Made by a program: the position numbers and the translations under genes | Notes under the pieces: generated by a model | Seen by the model: only the letters and a program-made list of their open reading frames with translations | Told to the model about the DNA's origin: nothing | Database searches by the model: none | From: Phascolomyces articulosus | Lineage: Eukaryota; Mucoromycota; Mucoromycetes; Mucorales; Lichtheimiaceae | NCBI GenBank assembly: GCA_025677815.1 | Contig: JAIXMP010000002.1 | Span: 434,001-498,000, forward strand | Direction: 5' to 3' | DNA: 64,000 nucleotides | Shown here: positions 25,857 through 38,955 of the stretch, piece after piece | Layout: every line of letters starts with the position of its first letter | Numbering within the stretch: the first letter of the stretch is position 1

Positions 25857-26537
25857 TATTTGTTTGTAGTTATGGTTGTTGGTACGTATTGTTGTGAAAA
25901 AGAGAGCAAAAAAGAATAGTAAAAGCTTTTCTTTTCTTCTTTTTGATCTATCTAAAGCTTAAGAAGAAACTGTCTGCCGCCAAAATTACTGCAGTCAAGA
26001 GAAAAAAAAAGAGAAACACTGGTCGTGTGTATGTACGTATAAATATTATATATGGAAGTTTATATAGAATTTGTTGTTTAGTTAATGTATTTGTTGAGTA
26101 AAAAAAAAAGTAAAACAAGAGTAAAAAAAGAAATGGATGAAAGAGCGAAAGAAAAAGCTTGTTTTTTTCATTAGTTGACTATGAATCGTGTGAGAGAGAA
26201 GAGGTAGGACATTGATCCGTCCTATTATTACTGTGATGATTGATTGCTGTTGTTAAAAATTATGAATAAAGATTTTTTGATAGATGGTTTGAAAGGTTTG
26301 TTGGTTACAAACTTTCTTTTGAGAAGGAGGCTGAGAATAGAACAATAAGTTTTTTTTTTGGGTAGTTTTTTTTTCTTGGATTCCTCGGCTATTATCACTA
26401 TTCTCCCAGGCCTAAATCATTACGAGAAAAATTAGAATGTTATTAGCAATATTTGTATTACCACGGCCATTTATTTCACTGATTGATATATACCGTTTAT
26501 GGTAAGCATTTTACAAGTACTCACCATTTATTTTTTC
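25857..26537. other. Between the Frizzled-like and O-mannosyltransferase genes (same strand)
   Basis: About 680 bp: 5' region of the receptor gene and 3' region of the mannosyltransferase gene. Minus-strand TATA-like TATATAAAC-type sequence lies around 26045-26065. Homopolymer runs; no gene. Confidence 0.5.
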
Positions 26538-29500
26538 TTATTCAATTGCACTTTGATCAGTTCCATATATAAAATCTTCATGTGCTAGTAGATCTTCAAT
26601 GCCTCCATTAGCACCACCACCATCTATATATTTTTTTACAAGGCCATGGAGTTTTTGTACTCCACCATTAATCATCATTCCTAAAGTATTTTGTCCTTGT
26701 TGTTCTTCAGGACCATCACCAAATCTAAAGATTTAAAAGATAGTCATTATTAATATAAACTCATGTAACAAACATCTAATATCAGGAAGAGGCTGAATAG
26801 GGATGGGAAGTTATGGATTTGGAAGGATGGATGGTGCGGAAATGATAAAGATCCAGCTATTACTATATATTATTATTACTGTTGCTATTATGGTACTTAC
26901 TGAACACAATCGAAATCCCAGGTTCTTGTCCATTTTGCATTCTCACATGATATTTGAGACCATGGTTCACCATAAGTAATGGGAATGAAATTTCGATAGG
27001 CATAGATGACGCAATAACTTGCCATAATAACTAGCATCATTTTTTTCCTTGATGTCAACCAGATTGTAATGAGATCAAACATACTACCAAATAATAGAAC
27101 AGCATAATATAATGCAGGCATATAATGATGCAAAAATAACTGGCGACTCATTAAATAGAATGGAAAATAGTGTGCGCACCAACCAGTTATGAAAAACCTA
27201 GCTGCTGATTCGTTGTACAAGTCGAATATCCCTAAAATCTTAAGGTTAAAACAATAAACACACACATACGCATACACACACGACACCATATCAATATTGC
27301 GATAATATTTATCGTATGTCACCTATTTTTCCACACTATTCTTTTCTTTTCCCGACTGAACTTTTATCCCAAAAAAAGTTTATCCAAGATGGAACCAAAT
27401 AATTCAAATATTTACCTTGAAATTTGGTTCTGTAACCACGTTTTTCCATCAGAACAGTAAGGAATGCCACAAGAATATACCCAACAACAGCAAATGTGGA
27501 ACTCCAGAAGACTGCTGGATTACCGAGTAAGTAAATATGTCTTCCATCTTTTCCCCAAAAACTAATTCCTCGTTGCAAAAATGGCCATGCCTAATAATAA
27601 AACAGAGTGTACAAAAAAAAAACCATGAGTTTTGTGTTACAAAGTATATTGCGGAGGCTATTCCATTATCAAGTTTGGTACTACGATTTTACCTGTGGTC
27701 TTGAATCGTACGGATGACTCGCTGTCAGACCTTTATTCACATCCCACATAATCTTATTCAATTCCAAGAATTTTGCAAGAAAGTTAGGGTGATTGTAATT
27801 CACCATTTCTACATCTTTTCCAACTATTAGGAATAATAGATTGATGATTATTAAAGCTATATATATTAATTTTCTTATTGTTCTTTTTTTTTGGGTTTTA
27901 CCCCACACCGGTTTTTCACTCTTTATTCTTTAATAAAAGATAATTTTGTTTCTCTTCATTAATATATAAATAGAACTTACGTCTAGAATGTTGATTTGCT
28001 TCGATATACCAAATGGTCTTGGGTAATTTACTATTCTGCATACAAGTGACTTCTTGTTGACCAAATCCCCAGTCTTCAGGTAACTTTTTTTCATGCGAAA
28101 ATAGTGCGCATCGTTGTGTAGAATGTCTTAAACGGAAACGAGAATGAATAGCTCTTAATCGATATTTTGAATCCACATCATTCTCATTATGGGCTACAAT
28201 ATCCACGATCCAGTCACTCTCCCTATCATTTCTTGAATCCTCGTCATTGTGAGCACTATAGATTTGATGGGGTTACACGATAAAAAGTGGTTAATTTTTC
28301 GGCTTTCTGAGAGGATCAACTGAAAAAAGTCAGTTTTTTCTCTCCATATTTGTCGACTTCATTACCTTACTTCCTTATGGTACTCATCATTTGCGAGTGG
28401 TGGCTGTTCATCATGCGAACGAAGTCTTTTTGATGACAAAGCATGAACCAGTCGAATCCTGTCACCATCTCTAACATATTCAATTCCTCCTGGGCCATCA
28501 GGTCTTCGTCGGCGAGCATTCCGAGGTTTTTCAATGATCCACCAATTGTTATCATCTTTATGTGGGTACAATGTTATTTGTTGCTCTAAATAATTCATAG
28601 ATAGTACCATTTATCATTATTTTAATATCGATCGTCGTTTTTCCCACATAGTGGTATATTAAATTTCAGAATTAATATACTAAACTACTTACGTCCGCTT
28701 CCTGTTAGATATTCATGCGGATGTGAATGTAAATATCCACCACGCGTCCCTTCATGTCTAACCCACACTCTTGAACCGTACGCAATATCTATTAATTTTA
28801 ATATTATTTTCCCATCACCATGTTAAAGGATACTCTCTCTGATTCGTCCACCTCTCTTTTTCTTTCTTTTAGTGAATTACATCATCTTACCAAGAGGAGT
28901 ATCGGACATATGTGAATTTGATCCAGCTAACGATTGCTGGAATTCGGGACTCATAAAGGAATCACCCTCACCAGTATTTGGTAAAGAATGGAAATGAATG
29001 ACAAACATTGCCATATAGACTGCTATAGGCAAGACAATTAAACAGAGACTTCTTGCAAAAAAGTGATGCATGAATTTCAACTATATAAACAGGAAATGAT
29101 TAATTTATTGTTTATATATCCTTTGGGGACAAGAAAAAATATTCGTATTTATAATTCTTATTTTACCTTTGATATGTCAGTATTTCCCCAAATATCCCAT
29201 AATCTTTTGATGGTAGGTAAACCAATGGTTGCAATAGTAAACAGCCCAACCCATTTACAACTTGCAGTGAGACCCATATTTAATCCAGTCATAGCAAGCC
29301 AAAAGTACCATTGTAAGTTAAATGGTCTATCATTGGGTTAAATAAGAATATATAAGATAATTAGGATCCTGAATAGGCGTACACAAATATAGATATATAA
29401 AGTTATACATACTTGTAATTTTTATCCTTGTCACAAAAATTGACCCACGTCAGGGTAGTCGCTGATGTAAAGAATAGTAGAATAGGATCCAAAAGAATGA

Positions 29501-30353
29501 GACGATTATTGGTGATAAGGCCATTTTCTATTATATTAACATTACAAATGAGTTTTTTTTTTTTTTTTTGTGAAAAATAACAGATAGCAGTTTCAATAGC
29601 CATGTACCAAATTATTACCATAACAAATCATAAGTGCTACAAGGAGACCTGACATTGTAGAATGACCTGTTTTCTTCATTGTCAAATAGGCCATTGGGAT
29701 TGTGAGTGCACCTAATACAGCACAAAATGTACGGATAGCAACATAGGGTACATTTGCGTCTTCATAATCCCTGATGTATAAAATACGATGCTTTTCTTGA
29801 GTTATTTGTCCATCTTTTTTGTAATTCCTTTGCTTATAATAATATATCTTACAATCCAATTTCTTTAAAATCAAACGCTCCATCAAATCCAGCAAGTTTT
29901 GCTACTAATGCAATCAGCATTTTAGCCAATGGTGGATGAACATCCATAAAGAAACCTGTATTGATATACTTGCTTGCAAATCCACCAAAATGGACTTCAT
30001 CAAATCTATATCCAAAAGACAATGTAAATCATCTATAAATGTGAGATGTATATAATCTTTTTTGTTGACCTGCTATTAAGAGTATTCATTATGGTGGCAA
30101 CTTACACGACAGAACCAGGTTGCCATATTTTCCATAGTCGAATATAAAATGACCATAGCGTTAAATATAGAACAATGGCAGGTTCACTTTTGATAAATGA
30201 TTTGATGTTTGTTGATAAGCGACGCTTTTGCTGTTGTTCTGCTTTCCATATCTTGTCATCCAAATACAGTGGATCTAATCTATTTGATCTACTTGGTGAT
30301 CGTGACCAGGCAAAACGTCTTTGACGCATTTGTTCTTGGGACAAAAATGTCAT
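26538..30353 (-). CDS. Dolichyl-phosphate-mannose protein mannosyltransferase, PMT1 type
   Basis: ER enzyme that transfers mannose from dolichyl-P-mannose to Ser/Thr of secretory proteins. Thirteen exons (right to left): 30106-30353, 29853-30005, 29619-29770, 29413-29527, 29167-29326, 28891-29080, 28693-28788, 28366-28585, 27981-28255, 27693-27823, 27416-27590, 26901-27231 and 26538-26724. They total 2433 nt (810 aa). Key features are FDEVHFGGFASKYI and DVHPPLAKM in the first luminal loop (catalytic Asp-Glu region) and a multi-TM N-terminal half. Three MIR-type repeats follow (GGYLHSHPHEY, RLRSHDEQPP, FSHEKKLPEDWGFGQQEVTC). The C-terminal TM block begins AWPFLQRGISFWG. The FDEVHFGGF...FFMDVHPPLAK wording favours the PMT1 subfamily over PMT2 or PMT4. 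An Asn/Gly-rich C-terminal extension ends the protein. It is divergent from the small gene at 30544, about 190 bp away. Confidence 0.92.
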
Positions 30354-30543
30354 TTATATATATATGCACACGTAATCTTTTGTATCCAAACCAACAAAGA
30401 AAAAAAAAAAAGAGAGAGGAAAGATAATATCTGATACAATCCATTCTATTGAATTTTTGTCAATCAAGAGGATTTCAATATTGGCTGGTATGACATTCAA
30501 AAGCAACTGAGGTAAAAAAAAAAAAAAAAAAAAAGTCATAACA

Positions 30544-30974
30544 ATGACAGATCTTTTCCTTTTCCGTCAGGTTTTTCAAATGTTTCGAGGCGTTTCTTTA
30601 AGATTGATTCGACAATACGCTCGTCCAATGTCAACTGCTAATAATAACAAGGAATCCATCTTGGCGTTGCCTGCCACTGCAGAAGAAACTATTCAAGTGG
30701 ATGTCAATGACACATATAAATTAAAAGAGTTAGGACCTGTTGGTAAGTTTTTTTCTTCTCATTTTTGAAAAAAACATTTCACCATTCTTTAACGAATGAA
30801 TTAATTTAATTCTATTTTTATATTTAAGTTGTTAACGAGGACGGTTCATTAAGTCGAATAAATAATTGGCATGAAATGGCAGATATCGAGAAAGCCAATG
30901 TCAATCGTATATTATTAAAACGAAATCGTCAACGACTAGAAAAATTAAAGAAAGCAGAGCAAGAAGCAAAATAA
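30544..30974 (+). CDS. Small conserved-looking protein, probably mitochondrial
   Basis: Exons 30544-30742 and 30829-30974; the intron is phase 1 and the stop is TAA. Two in-frame ATGs are possible. From 30580 (MFRGVSLRLIRQYARPMS) the product is 102 aa; from 30544 it is 114 aa. The N terminus is basic, hydroxylated and acid-free, like a mitochondrial presequence. The mature part has LGPVVVNEDGSLSRI, then NWHEM, then a charged helix rich in Lys, Arg and Glu. The correct splice across the block LGPVVVNEDG supports a real gene. I do not recognise the family with certainty; the small size and charged C-terminal helix recall fungal respiratory-chain accessory or assembly factors, but that is inference only. 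Confidence 0.7.
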
Positions 30975-31244
30975 AGTTTGGAAAGAAAAATATGTTTCGT
31001 TTTTTCTTTATTTTTTAAATATTATAATATAAAAAGATGGATGATGGGATGAGAAAAAAAGTGATGAATGATACAGGTGTTAAATAAATAATCAAAACTG
31101 ATGAAAGTTGAGAGAGAGATATATGTTGAAATATGAAAAAGAAGTAGGGGAAAAGCTGTAAGAATAGTGTATGAGAATGAGAAGAGGAAAAATGCAAAAA
31201 AAAATGTTTATGTTTGAATGGGTTAATTTTTAAACTAAAAAAAA

Positions 31245-34200
31245 TTAGTTGGTGTAATAGTTTTCGCGCATGAAATCAAAGAAGGCGAAATGATCGGGGG
31301 AGGCACCATACTTGTAAACAAACTGGGAAGCAAGATAGGCGCCAAAGATAGCCTTGACATAAGGAGCAGGAATACGCTCGAGAAGAGTTTCAAGACCAAT
31401 TTCTTCCAAGAGCAACTTGGGGAATGCACGGCTCAAGACAGCAGTACGTAATTGAAGGTTATCCCACAAGGTAGTGTTGACAAGTTGTTCGTTAAGTTGG
31501 ACAATAGCAGTGGAAAGTTCATCAGAAAGAATGGAAATAGGCTTCTTAGTGTTTTGATGTTCACGCCACAAGGATTCGAATTCAATACGAGCATTGCGTT
31601 CAATAGTAGCTTGGACTTCCTTGACGTAGTCTTGATAAAATTGAGGAACATGACCATCCTTGACACACATGTGTTGGGCAAAGCCAGCATCATCGAATGC
31701 CAAAGCAGCTAAGACTTCCAAAGAGGATGAAGTGACACCACCTTTGTTAGCGGAAGCATCCTTGAAAATGACAATACCTTGCTTTTCAAGACGAAGACGA
31801 GCTTCTTGAGTGAAGAACAAGTTAGCACCTTCAACAATGTACTTGAAGAGAGGAGTACCTTCCTTATCAACAAGTTTATGAACATTGGATAAATCGACGG
31901 ATTCGGGACGACCACCACAGGGCACAAAGACAGTGGCATGAGCGAGTGGATTGGTATGGAAAGTGTTACGGAATTGGAAACCGTTTTCGACGACTTGACC
32001 ATTGAACAAAGTAACATTGTTATCTTCGAGCAAGACACGGAAACCTTCGTCAGATAATAAGCTGGCATCGAATTGGTTGATCATCAGACGTTCATCGGCC
32101 AAACGAGCAAGTTCTGTGCGGTTGATACCCTTGCGATCATATAAGACACCGGAACCATCAACAATAGCAATGGTCTTATCCTTGGAGATCTTGATTTCGT
32201 TGGAACCCAAATCACCATCGGGACCACCAGTTTGCAACTTGGTACAATCTTCTTCATTCAAGCCAAATGTACGGTAGATGCCCAAGACGTATTGATGGAC
32301 AGAGCGAGTGGTCATACCATAAGTGTCGTGGGGAATACCACCCATCGATTGACTCTTACCAGTAGTGAAAGCCTTCCAGAAGCTAGCACCACGGGTACGA
32401 GCATGCAATGAAGCCCAATCCATATAATCGGCGGTACCTTCATCAGGACCAAAGAACAAAATTTCTTCCTTGTTGTCCAAATCGACCAATTTTTCCTTGA
32501 TACCGGGAGTTTGCCCAATAATCAACAAATCCAAAATCGAATCAACATACTTTTCGAAAGCTTCACGGGGCTTGTCTTGTTGATCAATATCCAACAAAAT
32601 GGTACCCTTGGAACCACCTTCAGGAATATCCTTGTTCTTGCGTTGTTGAGTGGCAGCTAAAGCATAGTTTTCATCAAAGACGGTACGTTGATTGATGGAG
32701 TATGCTTCTCGGTTACGCGAGCGAATGATACGAATACCACCACGAGCAACATCACGGAAACGCAAGTGGAAACCGCGGAATTCAGAACCGACAACCAAGA
32801 ACATACCGTACAACTTGGTAGGGTATTCAATTTCAGGCAAAAAGTCAGGTCTCAAACGGAAGGACAAAGCGACCTTGGTGGTTTGGAAAAAGTTGGTCTT
32901 GACAACATGCTTGTTGAAAGTCAAGAAAGATTCAAATACCATTTGTTCATGGGCGTTGGAAGTCAAAATCTTGATCTTGTGGCTCAATTCTTCGTTGGTC
33001 AAGTTTTCAACGGTGGTCAAACGTTGGTAAGAAATGGTAGGTTCCAAAGAAGCCTCACGTTGGTTGACATAGTGGACAGTAGCAAAGTTGGCATACAACA
33101 ATTTGATCAAATCGGGATAACGCTTGATAATATCCAAAATGTATTCACGGGTAAATGTATCTTGACGCAAACGCTTCTTCATCTTGGTAAGGACTTCTTC
33201 ATGGACAGGATTGCTGGCATCCAAAATGTTGTTCAAGCTCATGAATTCCTTGCCCAAACGATTCAAAAAGTGTTGAGCAAAAATCCAGGCGACATAACCA
33301 TAGATGGATTCTTGGACAGACAATTGGTTTCGTTGGAAAAGATATTGCAAGGGTGTAGTAGGCAAACAATATGTCAATGAAGTTTCCTTCATGACTTGGT
33401 GGATAGTGGTCTCAATAGGCAATGCGGTGGATCCGGGAACAGGATTAAGGTATAAACCGATGATGGTGATACCGTTAGAGAATTGTTCTAAAAAATACCG
33501 ACAGTTAATTAAAATCACTAAATCATACCAATGGAATAGAATGAACAAAATAAATATGGATTATAGTAACTTACCGACATATTTGCGAGCAGAGAACAAA
33601 TGGTAGTAATGGTACAAATCAGACATAGCAGAGAAGAAACCAGTGGTGCTACGCTGACGGTAACCAATAATCAAACGACGTTCACGCTTGCCTTGTGCTT
33701 CGTACATTTCAATGACGGGACCGCTACGTTGAAGAGCACTGCGCATGACTTGTTCATAGGTATTCAAAGTATGGTCGGTGGCCTTACGTAAGAAGTTCTT
33801 GTCAGCAACTTGCTTGATATCATTTAATTCTTCCGCGGAAGGAGTTGGGTTAACAAATTGACACTTGGTGACAAAATAAGATCGGAGTTGAGAAGTAACA
33901 CCATTTGCAGTACCGCTGGATCGGTATGACTCGACACGGTAAGCCTTGGCTGGGGTGGATGCATCCAAGTATTTACCATCAATTCTAATAAGTTTCAAAA
34001 AATAAGTACAATTGTTAATTACAGGTAATAGATAATAATAAATTGTTCTCTTATTTCTGTACGTGAAAATTAAAAATAGAGAAACTTACTTTTTCTCGAT
34101 TTGAGGACCGTTGAAGTCAGTGACACCAGGTTGTGAAGAGTGGATATAAACAGAGGAGTCTTCTTCTTCCTTTTCTAACTTGATATCCAAAGCATTTTCG

Positions 34201-34367
34201 TTTCTTGTATAGGCAAGCATCTTTGCACTGTATAAAGACATGACATGGTTGGAAATAGTTTCTACAGGTTCAAGAGCAAAGTAGAAATCATCGATACCCA
34301 AGTTTCTATCATATTCGAAGGAATTTCTTTATCAGATCATGCACATATACAAATCTTATCCATTCTC

Positions 34368-34409
<42 letters not shown>

Positions 34410-34641
34410 TATTACAAAATAATAATATAGTTCCCATATCAACATACCCATAAAACCAGGAAACTTCATTTTCAATCAATTCTTTGGGCATGAAACCAGT
34501 TTCTTCAATATGTTTGCAGACTTGAACCATTTGATCTTGTTTACCAGGGAAGACATTGGTGCTATAACCATAACCATCATCGTGTTGTTCTTCATGGTCG
34601 TTATTAATGGCGGTTCGTGCCAAAGGTGATGCCGTTGACAT
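31245..34641 (-). CDS. GDH2: NAD-dependent glutamate dehydrogenase, large fungal type
   Basis: Catabolic enzyme: glutamate + NAD+ gives 2-oxoglutarate + ammonium + NADH. Exons (right to left): 34448-34641, 34090-34305, 33575-33984 and 31245-33487. They total 3063 nt (1020 aa), close to the 115-kDa fungal class. The N-terminal regulatory half includes EVSWFYG and NLGIDDFYFALEP. The catalytic core has FRDVARGGIRIIRSRN and KNKDIPEGGSKGT. The dinucleotide fold carries KTIAIVDGSGVLYDRKG, followed by VPCGGRPESVDL and VEGANLFFT. Codon usage is biased and the last exon is long, fitting strong expression. The first intron (34306-34447) contains a 36-nt T run on the plus strand. A long open frame on the opposite strand is a known artefact of this gene family. 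Confidence 0.95.
34372..34407. repeat. 36-nt homopolymer T run inside GDH2 intron 1
   Basis: Plus-strand T36, so A36 in the transcript of the minus-strand gene, inside the 142-nt first intron. Length is probably unstable or imprecisely sequenced. Confidence 0.8.
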
Positions 34642-36729
34642 GATGTAATAGGTAGTATATAATATATAAAAAAAAACGAAAGATAAAAAGGAAAAAAACT
34701 TAAGTTTGTTCTTTTTCTTTTTGGCAGTAAAAAAAATCGGGAAAAAACACAAAAATTACAGGTTTATATATGATCAAGGCTTTAACCATGAGTGAATAAC
34801 ACCCCATCATTTTCCAATGACTTGATTGGCTGAGGCGTGCGAAAAATTCTTTTAGCGGAGTCATGAATATGATGCAATGCATAGAGAGCGAATGGTCAGA
34901 TTAAGTTTAGCGATTTCCCCACCCTCTCTTCTCACTAATTTAACTACAACTCCAACATTTTACCCACTAATTCCCAAAGGGAACATCCGACAAACATAAG
35001 TGAGTAATATACTTTTTTTTTGTGTACTATTCAAAAAACATGTATAGAACAGTCGGCGTTCACCGAATTGTCGTCATAACTTGAATAAAAGAGAAATTTA
35101 TTATTATTGTATAAAAAAAGTTTGGGGCATTTCATTCATTTTTATCTTTAAATTCCTTTCGATTTTCTAAAAACTATTTGTTTGTTTGTTTGGTAAAAGA
35201 CTACAAAGAAGCTTCTCTTATCTTAAATTTTTATAAAAAAAAGGTTTCCATTCAAGCCGAATAATAATAAGAACTACCTTTATTTGGTTGTTTATGGAAA
35301 AAAAAAGATAAGGTGCACGCGCCCCAGCCAGTTGTTGAATTACTATGCTCCCCCAAAATGAAAGAAACCGCGGAACCGCTTTCCAGCGGCATCTGTAATC
35401 TAGAAACAACAGGTTGGCCTGGGCCCAGTAAGTAATATCAACAAAAGTACTAGTTACAAATACGTACTTGAAAAACCCGCGCTACCCCGCACAAAAAAAA
35501 AAGGTCGTCAGTCGCTAATTTTAGGAGAATCCATCTCAAAGTGTATGTGAAAAACAAGGTGTCAAAAAAAAAAAATGAATCCGACAATCTATTTTGAGTT
35601 GTTAAGTGACGGGGAATAGAATGATTTGGAAGAAACAGAAGATCATGATTATCATTGGCCAACTCGTATGATTCTTACTAAGTGATGAGGCATTTGCTGA
35701 CACGTCATGGTTTAGCCGAAATAATGATTTGCATGTATTATATTTAGGCGAGATTAACCTTACCCCAGTAATTAGTTGATAATGAAGTTTCTTAAATTAT
35801 ATCATGGTGGTCTAATATACTACGTTTATATTACTCAAGATACGAACAAGAACGTATCAATGCATTGCTATGATCAATATAATTATTCAATTGAAAGGAA
35901 GGATGTCTTACAATCAAAATGAACTCATGTATTGAAAGTATAAAAAACACTTTACGGCCGAGGAACGGATAGAACGTCTGTGGAACAGAAATATTTTTTT
36001 GTTGTTGCTTGCTCAATGATTGGAAAGGGTCTTCCAGGGTCCCCCAATCTTGATCGATTATTGAGTGCATAAACTTCCATATATGAACTTTATATTTTTT
36101 TAATAGATAAGGATTACTAACTAACTCTCATTATTAGAAATCATTTTCCATCATTTCACTAAAATGACTATCTCATTTTTAACTATCTATATTTAATATA
36201 AAAGAGTTGAAGGGTAAAAAGAGTAGTTTTTTTTTGTTATCTTTTAATTGAGATTATCATCCCAAAGGAAGTAATAGTTTGTATAATTGTGAAACGATCC
36301 TAAAAGTTTGTTACTCAATGAGAAAATGTTAGTAAAATAACTTTCCATGTGGTAAATACCATGACAGGATATTATACCTTATTTTTTACACCTGAACTGT
36401 TGCATGGACACAAAAGGTCCTGTCCAAGTTTGTTAATTGCTGGCTAATAGGGAAATGATCTTTTAGTTACTTATATGGATAATGTTTCGATATGTTTTTT
36501 TAAAAATAATAATGTTTGTGTGGGATATTCACAACATGGGCTCATGTATTAACCATCAAACCATCATCTGCGGGGTGGCGATGTGGCTTATTGTGGATCC
36601 AGCTCACTCTGGTTCTCTTACGTTTCGGCATTGATTTTAGAAATTGCTGGTGTCCAAAAACAACAGATGCACAGGGACCAACGTGGATACCTTGAATTCT
36701 CAGTATAGCTTTTTTTTTTTTTATTAAGA
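34642..36729. other. Divergent promoter region between GDH2 and the SPF45-type gene
   Basis: 2.1 kb without a supported gene. A GC-richer patch at about 35320-35430 holds CCGCGG, the hairpin CCGCTTTCCAGCGG and the palindrome CTGGGCCCAG (35419-35428). The minus-strand frames at 35218-36943 lack splice structure or domains. Confidence 0.5.
34762..34830 (-). promoter_or_regulatory. GDH2 promoter: TATA and CCAAT boxes
   Basis: On the minus strand, TATATAAACC (plus 34761-34770) lies about 120 bp upstream of the ATG. AGCCAATC, a CCAAT box, lies about 60 bp further upstream (plus about 34824-34831). CCAAT boxes bind the HAP/NF-Y complex in fungi, which commonly controls respiratory and glutamate genes; its use here is inference. 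Confidence 0.4.
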
Positions 36730-38744
36730 ATGCCATTCTCATTATACGGAGATCTCCCAGAACCTTCGAAAGAAAAGGACTCAGGCAATTCAACAAACAA
36801 GAGTTCCTTTTCAGGACTCTATTCTTCTTTACCCGCGCCAGAATCAGGAGAAGAATCATCCAAGAACGCAACAACAACCAGGTCATCAACAGCCCTAGGT
36901 TCCGCGAGTAATAATACAAGCTCGTCTTCCTCAGGACAATCAAATACTACATCAAAACCAGCAGGTAACATACAATAACCCATCAACGTTGTTCTCTTTC
37001 ATTTTATTATTTGTTTTTTCATATAAAAATAAATTTTTGGGCTAAATTAAAAAAAAACCCGAATTAAAGGATGGTCCGCCTATGGTCATTTTCGACCTGT
37101 TATGCGTAAGCCAACCATTCAAGCCAAACCTAAACTGAATAAGCCTGTGATACCTGCTGGAGCCACGGTCGTATCAACAACTACCGTGAATAAAGAGAGT
37201 GCAGCCAACGATTCAGCGGTGATAACAGCACCTCCCTCAGTATCTTCGAAACCAGTAACAATTACTTCATTACCGCGTCCTGCAAACAATATCCCATATT
37301 TCACTACGAATGAAGATATCAATGGATTCAAAACATCACAACAGAACAAGGTATATACCTGGCCAATATAAATATATGTACATATGTATACGTGTTCATG
37401 GATGAGATATCTGATCAAATCATATTACACTCTGTATAATAGAAAAAAGGGAAGAATAAAGGAAAACAGCAGCAGCAACAACAGGGACAACAAGCTATAG
37501 TATTCGATATGAATGAGGATTATGACCCACATCGTCCAAATGATTATGAACAATATAAAGAAGAACGAAAACAAATGAAGGAGGAAATGAGGAGGCAAAA
37601 GCGGGAACAACGAAGACGATCTAGATCCGTATCTCCATATTATTCATCAGATGAAAATCGACGTTCACGATCTAGAAGCCCTAGAAAGCATGGTCGTAAG
37701 TTTTGAAAATTATGAATGAGAAAAGGAATGTGTTTGGAAATGGATGAATTTATTTGTTGACAGTATATGTATATATATATATATATTAGGCGCATTCGCC
37801 CCACCAGCCAATTTATACGATTCATCAGAACGTAGACGATCAATTTCTCGATCATCATCTCCACCTCATCGTTCACCATCACCACCGCCTCCACGACAAG
37901 CTAATATTGATCTTAATGAAACCGCAGATGAAGCTTATATGCGACGTGTTCGATTAAGTAGTCAACGAACAGGTCCTCCAATGCAACAGTCACGCCCCAC
38001 TCCAATGTAAGATTGTTATATACTGTACAAAACGGTCAAGAAGGAGAAAAGAAAGAAAGTATATACTAAGTGTTTTTTTTAATAATAGGGACGAAGAGGA
38101 TCAAGGTGATCGACCGATGTTAGGATTAGGAACGGGAGGAGGACAAGATATGGCAATGAAAGTCATGTCCAAATATGGATGGCAGGAAGGGCAAGGTATA
38201 TATAAAGCATATTCACGTTTATATCATATGATGGCGTGATTGGATCTAATGAAATTCCCTTTTACTAATCTTAAATATAGGTTTAGGAAGAAGTGAAGAT
38301 GGTATAAAAGAAGCACTTAAAGTTCAACCAACCGGAAGAGGAAGTGGTGTTATATCAAATTCTCCATCGGACCCTGCCACAGCCCAACAGCCTTTTGTCC
38401 CGGCTCAACAACCACGTATACCCGAATCGACAGTTGTATTATTGACAAATATGGTTGGACCGGGTGAAGTGGATGATATGCTTCAAGAAGAAACAGCTGA
38501 GGAATGCGCAAAATATGGACAAGTGGAACGATGTTTGATATTTGAAGTCCCCAATGGCCAGGTGCCAGATGAATTAGCAGTACGTATTTTTGTAAAGTTT
38601 AAAACAGTGGATGCAGCAAGGTCAGCATTGAATGATTTAAATGGACGGTATTTCGGAGGACGTATTGTTACAGCAAAGTTTTATGATTGTGTAAAATTTG
38701 ACAAGTTGGATCTTGCCCCTAGTGCAGAGGAACTTCGTATGTAA
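36730..38744 (+). CDS. SPF45/RBM17-type splicing factor (G-patch plus UHM/RRM)
   Basis: Nuclear pre-mRNA splicing factor, 3' splice-site selection. Exons: 36730-36964, 37070-37350, 37443-37695, 37790-38006, 38089-38195 and 38281-38744. They total 1557 nt (518 aa). N terminus MPFSLYGDLPEP, then a Ser/Thr/Asn linker and the conserved GWSAYGHFRPVMRKP block. An SR/RS segment (RRSRSVSPYYSS, RSRSRSPRK) and a Ser/Pro/Arg stretch follow. The G-patch reads KVMSKYGWQEGQGLGRSEDG, and the C-terminal RRM of UHM type (VVLLTNMVGPGEVD to GGRIVTAKFYD) is the module that binds ULM peptides in SF1, U2AF65 and SF3B1. It is longer than human SPF45 (about 400 aa) because of the low-complexity linkers. Convergent with ORC4. 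Confidence 0.93.
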
Positions 38745-38955
38745 AAAAAAAATCAAAATAAAAGATTTGGTATAACCATTACACTACTTTTCCATCATAT
38801 GTTGGGTATGGGATATATCATGGCTGGAATTAAGTAAATAAATGAACGAAGAGCATTTTATATACACAGAATCTTTTTAATGGAGGAAAAGCAATGATAT
38901 GAGGTATATTTACAGTGTAATTATCTGTGAGCATGGAAAGAGAGTAAAAAAAAAA

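Noticed and set aside
32688..33380. 230-aa open frame on the plus strand inside GDH2
   Set aside because: Antisense to the conserved catalytic exon. Long antisense frames are a known by-product of biased codons in NAD-glutamate dehydrogenases and have been misannotated before; no promoter or splice evidence here.
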